Under the pieces are notes generated by a model. It searched no databases. It saw nothing but the letters and a program-made list of their open reading frames with translations, and was not told where the DNA came from. From contig NZ_JAUYVM010000002.1 in the NCBI RefSeq assembly GCF_030689305.1, positions 434,001 to 498,000 of the forward strand: a stretch of 64,000 nucleotides of DNA, given 5' to 3'. Origin of the DNA: Vibrio penaeicida. Lineage in GTDB: Bacteria; Pseudomonadota; Gammaproteobacteria; Enterobacterales; Vibrionaceae. Position 1 is the first letter of the stretch. Each line of letters begins with the position of its first letter. The position numbers were made by a program, and so were the translations under genes. Below are positions 57,132 to 64,000 of the stretch, in pieces.

Positions 57132-59345
57132 CTAACCACCTTGCTTGGACTGCTCAACTTTCTGCAATAATTCATTGGCTTTTTTCATTGCAGCTCTTGC
57201 CTGCGAAGCCTTTCTCTTATTCAGCAATAAGTCAGACAGTTCCAAGTAGCGATTCGCGGTATCGGACCTTAGCTTCGCAACGTCTCTAAAGTCACCAGGT
57301 ACTTTTGTTGCAAAATTATCGATGCTTCCGACTAGGTTATCCAGTTCTTTAATTGTGTTGGACGCATCGAGTGAAGAACGTAATGTACTCAATTCTTCTA
57401 CATATAGAACGCGAGCTGCTTCGTACGGGTACGGTAATGTGTTACCCGAGTCTAAACTCAGTTGATAGGCGCTTAGAGCTTCGATAGCAGAAGACATTTC
57501 ATTGCCTTTTTGAAGCAGCGGTTTGTGTTGTTCTACACTTTCAAAAAGAGTGTTGCCAACCGCGATGAGTTCGGAAAGGGTGACCGTATCTTTATCTTTA
57601 AGTGCGGTTTCAAATTTTGAACCGTAAACGTCATTAGCCAGTGAAGATGGTTTGAATTGATAATCTGAATTGATGGTTTGCAGATCAAGGAACAACTTGA
57701 AAACATTGTCTTTTTTGTCAGCTTTACTATAACGACCTTTTTCAAGGTGAGTATTAATTCGCTGTGCCAATACAGAGAGGGTCGATAATTTACTCGAGCG
57801 AATGTCAGCGACAATTGTTTCCAATTCATGAGAGTCTGGGTAGTACTTTTTAGCCTCTACCAAAACCTTTTCTATAGCGTAGTAGTTCGGATACGAGCTT
57901 TCTCTGTCGTTTAAGATTTCGTCTATCTGAGTTTCAAATTCAGAGATAATCGCGTCTTTATGGTGGCGCAAAAGCCCTTGCGAGATTACGTCATGATGGC
58001 TTGGCTTACTGTCTATCAGTTTTATGACTTCGCTATGCGATGTCTCAAGCAGATTATCATGGTTATGGATACTCGTTTCTAATTGGCTGATACGAGCTTT
58101 ATGAAGCTCGATTTCGGTTGTCATTTGACCGTAACCGTAGCCTAGCAGTCCGATGAGTCCTATAATAGCCACTCCAGCTGCAATTGCTGGAGTGTGGTTT
58201 TTATGCAAGTAGCTCTTTACTTTCTCAGCCGAGTCGAGTTTTGGATCGCTCTCTAGATCGAGGTAATCGTTGATCGCTTTCCACTTTGTGGCTGGCATAT
58301 TGTCCGGTTTTTTTGCTTTTAAATTTTCTTTCAAAGCAATATTTGCGGGTTTGCGACCATAAGGATGTTTGCAACTTAGGAGCTCGTAGGCGATACAGGC
58401 AAAAGCGAACAGATCATCGGTATGCTTGGGGTCTTTGCCATCAATGAGATTAATGGAGGCATAATTAGGTGTGTATCCACCGACATTGTCGTTAGTCTCT
58501 TTACGAGCAGCAGCGTATTGGTCTTGTTTTAATTTAAAAGTCTTTGACACACCAAAATCAAATATTTTGATCTGACCATCAGAGTTAAGCATGATGTTCG
58601 CAGGTTTCAGATCGGCATGCACTATGTCTTGATGATGCGCGTAATGAAGTGCGTCTAGAATTTGATCCAATAACGCGAGCGCTTTTCCATATTGTAAACC
58701 TGATGGGCGGGAACGCTGGATCAGCTGTTCTAAAGTTTCCCCATCAAGGTACTCCATTACGAGATAGTAAATTTGTTGATCGACCCCAAAATCAAACACT
58801 CGGATGATATTGGGGTGGCTTAGTTTCTGAGTGTTTTGCGCTTCTCGAATCAGCATCCGTGCTGTTTCAGGTTGGCTTGTGTACTCTTTTTGCAGAATCT
58901 TCAAAGCTACATACGGAGACTCAGAGCCCGAAGACTCCAATACTTTGTCTTTGGCACGGTACACATCACACAACCCGCCATGACCAATCAAGGCTTCTAG
59001 CTTGTAACGCCCTTTAACAAGAGTACCAACTAGGCTTTCGGCGTTTGAAACATTTTGAGTGTTTGTTGCTTTAGCTTGCGGTGGTTTGGTTGGTGATTTT
59101 GAGGATACAGGGCTTACTGTTACGTCTTTATCGGTTGACTTAGAGACTGCGGGAGTAGTCTTTGTTTCTGAAGGTTTGGGCGTTGGTTCTACCTTGCTTT
59201 TCGGATCCGGCTTACTTGACGTTTTAGAAGGTTCTTTCGCTTTTGGCGAAGGAACATTAGGTTTACGATCCATCTTAACAATTTGAGTGCGATCACCATC
59301 TTGTGGTTTTGTCGGCTCTTTAGGGGGAAGTTTATCTTTTGACAT
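57132..59345 (-). CDS. T6SS-associated membrane Ser/Thr protein kinase (PpkA-like)
   Basis: A 737-residue protein: a Pro/Lys/Ser/Thr-rich N-terminal tail (1-105), a Hanks-type kinase domain (113-380) with GHGG glycine loop, K149, catalytic HADLKPAN (243-250) and DFG (263-265), then a membrane helix (386-406) and a large coiled-coil periplasmic region to 737. The HAD replaces the usual HRD, so it is a non-RD kinase. In T6SS clusters such kinases act with FHA proteins to switch on secretion. It is divergent from tagH, whose FHA domain may read its phosphorylation. Confidence 0.88.
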   Translation of the reverse strand: MSKDKLPPKEPTKPQDGDRTQIVKMDRKPNVPSPKAKEPSKTSSKPDPKSKVEPTPKPSETKTTPAVSKSTDKDVTVSPVSSKSPTKPPQAKATNTQNVSNAESLVGTLVKGRYKLEALIGHGGLCDVYRAKDKVLESSGSESPYVALKILQKEYTSQPETARMLIREAQNTQKLSHPNIIRVFDFGVDQQIYYLVMEYLDGETLEQLIQRSRPSGLQYGKALALLDQILDALHYAHHQDIVHADLKPANIMLNSDGQIKIFDFGVSKTFKLKQDQYAAARKETNDNVGGYTPNYASINLIDGKDPKHTDDLFAFACIAYELLSCKHPYGRKPANIALKENLKAKKPDNMPATKWKAINDYLDLESDPKLDSAEKVKSYLHKNHTPAIAAGVAIIGLIGLLGYGYGQMTTEIELHKARISQLETSIHNHDNLLETSHSEVIKLIDSKPSHHDVISQGLLRHHKDAIISEFETQIDEILNDRESSYPNYYAIEKVLVEAKKYYPDSHELETIVADIRSSKLSTLSVLAQRINTHLEKGRYSKADKKDNVFKLFLDLQTINSDYQFKPSSLANDVYGSKFETALKDKDTVTLSELIAVGNTLFESVEQHKPLLQKGNEMSSAIEALSAYQLSLDSGNTLPYPYEAARVLYVEELSTLRSSLDASNTIKELDNLVGSIDNFATKVPGDFRDVAKLRSDTANRYLELSDLLLNKRKASQARAAMKKANELLQKVEQSKQGG

Positions 59346-59654
59346 CTAGCGAACTCCAAGTTGAATGTCAGTAAGGTTAGGCACCCAGAATTTCGAAACA
59401 ATTACTACGAACGAAAGTTTCGGCTTAGATAACAGTCAAAAGAAAATTGGTGAAGTGAATATTTTTTAAAATTTGAACTGCGCTGTATAAATCATTTTTC
59501 GTTGCAAAATACATTTCAAATTAATAGTTATTTTAATCATAGTTCAGGCTAATTTAATTGGCATGTTATTGTTATATCTATCATTGATAATGAGAGTAAC
59601 TGTTTATTCTTTTTTATAAAACTAAAATTTATAGAATGTTGGTTTGAGGTTATT
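59346..59654. other. Divergent promoter region of the T6SS cluster
   Basis: About 310 AT-rich bases between the kinase gene and tagH. It must hold divergent promoters. No clear sigma-54 site was accepted (see rejected list). Confidence 0.5.
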
Positions 59655-61055
59655 ATGGGAATAGTGCTGTCTATAAACAGCTTTCATAAATTCACATCTG
59701 AAATACAGAGCGAATTTGAATTTAGTGATAATAATGTCAAAGATTCAATTAAGCTCGGGCGAGCAGAAAGTTGTGATTGGATATTACCTGACCCAGAAAG
59801 AGTGGTTTCTAGTGTTCACGCCGAATTAATTAGATTTGGCGAGGATTATTTAATAAGAGATCTATCAACAAATGGCTTATTTATTAATAGGTCAGTAACT
59901 CCAGTTGGTAGTGGCAATGAAATAAAACTTAATGATAACGATATCATTACGTTTGGTGAGTATGAAATATTAGTAGAACTTAAATCCAGTGCTCAAGATA
60001 CACTTCACTTTCATAATGACACCGATAACCATAATATTTTTGGTCAATCAGACATAAGCAGTTTTGAACAATCAAAACCATTCGAGTCTGAAGTGGTGAA
60101 TAATAAATTCCAAGATGATTTTGTAAATAGCTTGTCCAATGAGCCTGTTTTCGAAAGTGATATTGGTCTTACGGACGATTTCTTCAATTTGTCTGAAACC
60201 CACGTAACCAATGAGTTAGTGGGAGACACACCCGTTGCTGAAAATGTGCAGCATGCACAGTCTACGCAAGCTCGTTCATCTCTTCAAGAATCACCTGTAC
60301 AGAACAAGGTCATTGAAAAAGAAGAGGCGGTATTACAAGCTCGGTCAAATCCGCAGCCTGTTTCTCCTACACCAAGTAACGAAATCGAACGACCAATACC
60401 GGGCAGATCGGCTCCACGTCCAAGTCAACCGCAGAGAGCACCAGATTCACCTCTTCAAGTAAACTCGCAAGCCAACTCCAATGAGTTGGATGCATTTTTA
60501 AGTGGTCTGGGAATATCTCGAAATATGGTTCCAACTCAACATTCTGATGAGTGGTTCAAACAATTGGGAGAGTCATTTTCACTGCTACTAGGTGGCTTAA
60601 TGGACACGCTTCATCATCGTGCTGAATTCAAGCAAACCAACCGATTGAACCATACTGCATTTCAGCGACATGAAAACAACCCGCTTAAGTTTTCCGCAAA
60701 TTTAGAAGACGCAATACATAATTTATATAATCGAAACTCTTCAAGTTTTCTCGGACCACAAAATGCAATCCAAGAAGCGTTTGATGATATAGAAAAGCAC
60801 GAGAAAGCGTTAATGCAAGGGGTAGATGGCGCAGTTAAAGGTGTTATGGGCTTGCTTAATCCAGATTACATTTCATCTATGAATGCTGGTGATGGCGTAT
60901 TAGAAAAAATAATTCCAGGAAAGACTCAAGCGAATTTTTGGAAGAATTACGAAAAACAGTATTTAGATCTAACAAATGAGCTGGAAGGAAATTCAATTCC
61001 ATTTTATTTAGAAGACTTTGCGAAATCATACGAAATGGCTTTGAAAAAAGGGTGA
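59655..61055 (+). CDS. tagH: T6SS FHA-domain protein TagH
   Basis: A 466-residue cytoplasmic protein. FHA domain at about 25-110 (LGRAESCDWILPDPERVVSS then VHAEL, RDLSTNGLFIN), which binds phosphothreonine. A low-complexity linker rich in Pro/Gln/Ser follows (about 200-275) and a C-terminal domain typical of TagH/Fha proteins of T6SS (DEWFKQLGESFSLLLGGLMD, then FWKNYEKQYLDLTNELEG). It begins the plus-strand T6SS operon and faces the Ser/Thr kinase gene, the expected phosphorylating partner. Confidence 0.9.
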   Translation: MGIVLSINSFHKFTSEIQSEFEFSDNNVKDSIKLGRAESCDWILPDPERVVSSVHAELIRFGEDYLIRDLSTNGLFINRSVTPVGSGNEIKLNDNDIITFGEYEILVELKSSAQDTLHFHNDTDNHNIFGQSDISSFEQSKPFESEVVNNKFQDDFVNSLSNEPVFESDIGLTDDFFNLSETHVTNELVGDTPVAENVQHAQSTQARSSLQESPVQNKVIEKEEAVLQARSNPQPVSPTPSNEIERPIPGRSAPRPSQPQRAPDSPLQVNSQANSNELDAFLSGLGISRNMVPTQHSDEWFKQLGESFSLLLGGLMDTLHHRAEFKQTNRLNHTAFQRHENNPLKFSANLEDAIHNLYNRNSSSFLGPQNAIQEAFDDIEKHEKALMQGVDGAVKGVMGLLNPDYISSMNAGDGVLEKIIPGKTQANFWKNYEKQYLDLTNELEGNSIPFYLEDFAKSYEMALKKG

Positions 61056-61059
61056 GGAC

Positions 61060-61521
61060 ATGAATATTAAAACAAAATTATCAATAGTAAGTTTATTTTT
61101 TGCATTTCTGCTTACGGGTTGCTCGGTAGCTAATTATGTCGTTCCGGCTTATGCGACGTTAGAGTTCGAAGTGAGTAATAAAGCGAACCCAGATCTAAAT
61201 GGACGCCCTTCTCCTGTCGTTATTCATGTATATGAACTGACTTCAAATACACTTTTTGAAAGCCAAGATTTCTTTTCTCTTTACGAAGAACCGGAAGTTG
61301 TTCTTGGTCCTGACTTAATTAACAAGCAAGAATTTACATTTGCACCAGGCAGCGTAGAGCATTATGAAGTTAGCATGAATGCTGAAGTTAAATACGTAGG
61401 TGTGATTGCGGCATACCGTGATATTGAAAATGCAAACTGGCGTAAGATTATCCCTGTAGATAAGACGGGATATGACAAGCACAAATTAATAATTGGTGAA
61501 CTTTCAATCGCTGTTGAGTAA
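61060..61521 (+). CDS. tssJ: T6SS outer-membrane lipoprotein TssJ
   Basis: A 153-residue lipoprotein with lipobox LLTGC (Cys 21) and a small beta-sandwich body (VVIHVYELTSNTLFESQDFF, DLINKQEFTFAPG, YVGVIAAYRDIENANWRKII). TssJ anchors the TssL-TssM membrane complex to the outer membrane. It starts four bases after tagH. Confidence 0.93.
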   Translation: MNIKTKLSIVSLFFAFLLTGCSVANYVVPAYATLEFEVSNKANPDLNGRPSPVVIHVYELTSNTLFESQDFFSLYEEPEVVLGPDLINKQEFTFAPGSVEHYEVSMNAEVKYVGVIAAYRDIENANWRKIIPVDKTGYDKHKLIIGELSIAVE

Positions 61522-61552
61522 TTTCTGAAGTACAAATAGGTTTTCTAATTTA

Positions 61553-62878
61553 ATGAGTGATTTTTCTCCCATCGCGTGGTGTGAGGGCATGTTTTTGCGC
61601 CCTCAACACTTCCAGCAGCAAGAAAGAGCCATCAATTTTGAGGCGAAAGAAATTCAACAATTGCTTTCCCCCTATTCTTGGGGTGTCTCTTCTATAAAAT
61701 TTAATCATGCCTTATTGAAAGAAGGTCAACTTCATTTAGAGCACTGTCAGGCAATCATGCAAGACATGACTTTGGTGAATGTACCAGTTAAGGATAATTC
61801 ACCTAATCCGCTAAACGTTGATCAAGAAGCGAAGGATGTGTTCATCGTACTAGCAATCCCTGCGGATAAAGTGCGCGGACAAAACATTGCTTCTGATTCC
61901 GAGGAGTTGGTCACTCGTTATATTTATGCGGATCAGTCGGTTACTGATGTAGTCACAGGGCAAGATGAAGAAATCTTGCAGCTTGCCTCTCTGCGTATCC
62001 AGCTAAAAGTTACTAACGATAAGCTACCTGGTTATCACTCCATTCGGGTGGCAAAGATCAAGGAAGTAACGACGGAAGGAGCGATTGTTCTCGATCAGGA
62101 TTTTATTCCGCCTTCTTTAAATGCCAATAAAAATGAGACAATCCATAAATATCTAAACAATATTGTCGCGATGATAAAGATACGTGCAGATGCTCTAGCC
62201 CAGAGATTAGGGCAGGGTAAATCGGCATCTGCATCTGCGGTCGATTTTGTTATGTTACAAATGCTAAATCGCCACGAAACAACGTTACGCCATTTCAGCC
62301 AGTGTGCAGACTTGCATCCTTTTCAATTGACGACCGCATTGTATGGCTTGATTGGTGAACTCGCGACATTTTCCACCAAGTCAAAACGACCCCCTGTACT
62401 CCCTAAATACAAGCATGGAGATATGGCTGAACTCTTCCACGTGGTTCACCAAATGCTCAGCCAGTATTTAAGCGTAGTACTTGAACAAACTGCGACTAAG
62501 TTACCACTTGAAATCAGGCAGTATGGAATCCGTGTATCGAGCATTCCAGACAAAAATATTTTATCGAAGTGTCAGTTTGTTTTAGCGATAAAAGCGGATG
62601 TTGCTAGTGAAGAATTACGAGCAAAACTACCATCGCAAATTAAGTTGGGTCCTGTCGAGAATATACGAGATCTCATCAACAACCAGCTTCATGGTATAGC
62701 CATTTCACCATTAACCGTCGTGCCTAGGCAAATTCCTTATCAAGCAGGGTATCAGTATTTTGAAGTGACCAAGAAAGGTCCTTACTGGCAACGCCTAAAA
62801 GAAAGTGGTGGTCTTGCTATTCATATATCTGGCAATTATCCAGGTATTGATATCGAGTTATGGACAATTAACCAATAA
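61553..62878 (+). CDS. tssK: T6SS baseplate protein TssK
   Basis: A 441-residue protein with family hallmarks: IAWCEGMFLRPQHFQQQERA at the start, KPPVLPxYxH-like RPPVLPKYKHGD, and a C-terminal QIPYQAGYQYFEVTKKGPYW. TssK trimers link the baseplate to the membrane complex. An ATTTA..ATG start follows tssJ by 31 bases. Confidence 0.95.
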   Translation: MSDFSPIAWCEGMFLRPQHFQQQERAINFEAKEIQQLLSPYSWGVSSIKFNHALLKEGQLHLEHCQAIMQDMTLVNVPVKDNSPNPLNVDQEAKDVFIVLAIPADKVRGQNIASDSEELVTRYIYADQSVTDVVTGQDEEILQLASLRIQLKVTNDKLPGYHSIRVAKIKEVTTEGAIVLDQDFIPPSLNANKNETIHKYLNNIVAMIKIRADALAQRLGQGKSASASAVDFVMLQMLNRHETTLRHFSQCADLHPFQLTTALYGLIGELATFSTKSKRPPVLPKYKHGDMAELFHVVHQMLSQYLSVVLEQTATKLPLEIRQYGIRVSSIPDKNILSKCQFVLAIKADVASEELRAKLPSQIKLGPVENIRDLINNQLHGIAISPLTVVPRQIPYQAGYQYFEVTKKGPYWQRLKESGGLAIHISGNYPGIDIELWTINQ

Positions 62879-62893
62879 AGTTGAAGTAGAGAG

Positions 62894-64000
62894 ATGGAAG
62901 ACACTGTAATGAAGCCCACTCCAGGGCGAAGAGGTGGTGCGAAACCTGCACCAGCAGCGCCAACACCGCCTGCTCCACAAGAAGGCGACAGCACAGTATT
63001 GCTAACGAAGGTAATTCGTGAAGAAAAATCATCAAGCGTAATTGCTTTTGGAAAAAATTTGCTCCTTGCTGAAGCCAATGTTGTTTTGTCTTTAGTTGGG
63101 CAAATTCGTGCAACGGCTCAATATGGTGATGTACAACAATTGCGTGATGCGTTTGTGCAAAAAGTTCGTGATTATGAAACGCGCTTACGTTTACAAAATG
63201 CTCGTAACCAAGATATTGATACAGCGCGGTTTTGTTTATGTTGCCTTATTGATGAAACCGTTTTAAATACGGTTTGGGGTGGTCAATCTATCTGGGTGGA
63301 CAATTCACTACTCTCTACTTTTTACTCAAATACGCAAGGTGGTGAGCAATTCTATGATTTCCTCGACAAAGCCATGTCTGCTCCAACAGAAAGCTTAGAT
63401 ATTCTCCAGCTTCAATATATTTGTATGTCTTTAGGATTCATTGGGCGATACCGACTTGAAAAGAATGGGATTGAATCTCATCGCAGTCTTAGACAAAGAG
63501 TGCATGATGTTATTACTGCTGTGAGCGAGCGTCCGCCAAAAGTACTTAGTGATGGATGGCAAGATAAGGTTCGTATCGGTGAAGAGACGACGGAAAGTAC
63601 ACCTGTATGGGTAACCCTATCTATTGCTGGCGCACTACTAGCTGCAACGTATATGGGATTCAATTACAAAATCAACGAAGAGTCGAACCAAACATTTACA
63701 AATCTGCTTAATCTTATCCCTTCTGTAGAGATAACTGAATCAACACCTTTGGCAGACGTTGCGCCTGTGGCTAAGCGTATTCAAGACTATTTAGCGACAG
63801 AAACAGAGCGTGGGATGGTTGAGATTCAACAGTTGCCTGATCGAGTGAGGATTTCGTTCTCAGCCAACGAGTTATTTGATTCTGGAAGTGCCGAACTAGT
63901 GCAACATATTCGTCCAGTTTTATCCAAAGTAGGGCGTTCACTTGAAGGGACCAAAGGTCGAATCATGATTGTAGGGCATACCGACAATAAACCCATTTTT
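62894..64000 (+). CDS. tssL: T6SS membrane protein TssL with C-terminal OmpA-like domain, partial
   Basis: The frame runs from ATG at 62894 (an alternative ATG is at 62909, with GGAAG before it) to the window edge, about 369 residues. An N-terminal Pro/Ala-rich tail is followed by the DotU domain (DTARFCLCCLIDETVLNTVW, then FYDFLDKAM, LQLQYICMSLGFIGRYRL), a single membrane helix (VWVTLSIAGALLAATYMGF) and the beginning of an OmpA-type peptidoglycan-binding domain (GRIMIVGHTDNKPI). TssL is the inner-membrane part of the TssJLM complex. Confidence 0.93.
   Translation, partial: MEDTVMKPTPGRRGGAKPAPAAPTPPAPQEGDSTVLLTKVIREEKSSSVIAFGKNLLLAEANVVLSLVGQIRATAQYGDVQQLRDAFVQKVRDYETRLRLQNARNQDIDTARFCLCCLIDETVLNTVWGGQSIWVDNSLLSTFYSNTQGGEQFYDFLDKAMSAPTESLDILQLQYICMSLGFIGRYRLEKNGIESHRSLRQRVHDVITAVSERPPKVLSDGWQDKVRIGEETTESTPVWVTLSIAGALLAATYMGFNYKINEESNQTFTNLLNLIPSVEITESTPLADVAPVAKRIQDYLATETERGMVEIQQLPDRVRISFSANELFDSGSAELVQHIRPVLSKVGRSLEGTKGRIMIVGHTDNKPIF

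Noticed and set aside
59560..59580. Sigma-54 promoter TTGGCATGTTATTGTTA upstream of tagH
   Set aside because: The GG-GC spacing and the -12 GC element are off consensus; not enough to call.

Overview
The window looks like chromosomal DNA of a Vibrio or a close relative in Vibrionaceae. It is a moderate-GC gammaproteobacterial sequence carrying pheST and ihfA, a yciB-yciA-yciI set, sbcB-yohJ-yohK-cdd, a YnjBCDF-type transporter operon, a T2SS pilotin of the AspS type and the start of a type VI secretion cluster. The genus rests on gene content and protein resemblance recalled from memory, not on a search. No rRNA, tRNA, CRISPR array, integrase or transposase was seen.

Layout. 1-6.9 kb: the edge of a short-chain dehydrogenase, a LysR regulator, polyphosphate kinase 2 with a Lys/Ala-rich coiled-coil protein, and on the minus strand ynjB-ynjC-ynjD-ynjF (ABC importer plus CDP-alcohol phosphatidyltransferase). 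7-11.2 kb: a MITE, the pilotin-like lipoprotein, yciI, a 5'-truncated Nudix remnant, an octamer tandem repeat, yciA, yciB and a PQQ-type sugar dehydrogenase. 11.6-19.7 kb: a hexuronate catabolic operon (GntR/FadR regulator, three TRAP transporter genes, mannonate dehydratase, fructuronate reductase, glucuronate isomerase). 20-25.4 kb: a TetR regulator with a clear palindromic operator controlling itself and an MMPL exporter, LolA-like protein and outer-membrane barrel operon. 26-29.4 kb: pheS-pheT. 29.6-35 kb: a second LolA-like gene (frameshifted), a second MITE, two FtsX-type permeases, a LolD-type ATPase and an outer-membrane barrel, placed between pheT and ihfA.

35.5-43.8 kb: ihfA, a secreted RelA/SpoT-like protein, a P-loop kinase-like protein, a palindromic repeat element, tpm, purT (with a PurR box), cdd (with a CRP box), yohK, yohJ and sbcB. 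44.3-47.7 kb: an AAA ATPase plus subtilisin-like protease pair matching the IetAS anti-phage/toxin-antitoxin module, between two divergent direct repeats. 48.4-54.3 kb: a TetR-led operon with an ABC1/UbiB kinase-like protein, a small membrane protein, a RoxA-like di-haem cytochrome c and a catalase-family protein. 54.4-56.3 kb: a membrane diguanylate cyclase. 56.8-64 kb: a T6SS cluster, with a Ser/Thr kinase and a small protein on the minus strand, divergent from tagH-tssJ-tssK-tssL; tssL is cut by the window edge.

The most notable points are the two parallel transporter/LolA-like/barrel loci, one of which separates pheT from ihfA; a MITE inserted in a stop codon; a single-base frameshift in an A-run of a LolA-like gene; a signal-peptide-bearing RelA/SpoT-like protein; the di-haem/catalase/ABC1 operon; and the IetAS pair framed by direct repeats.
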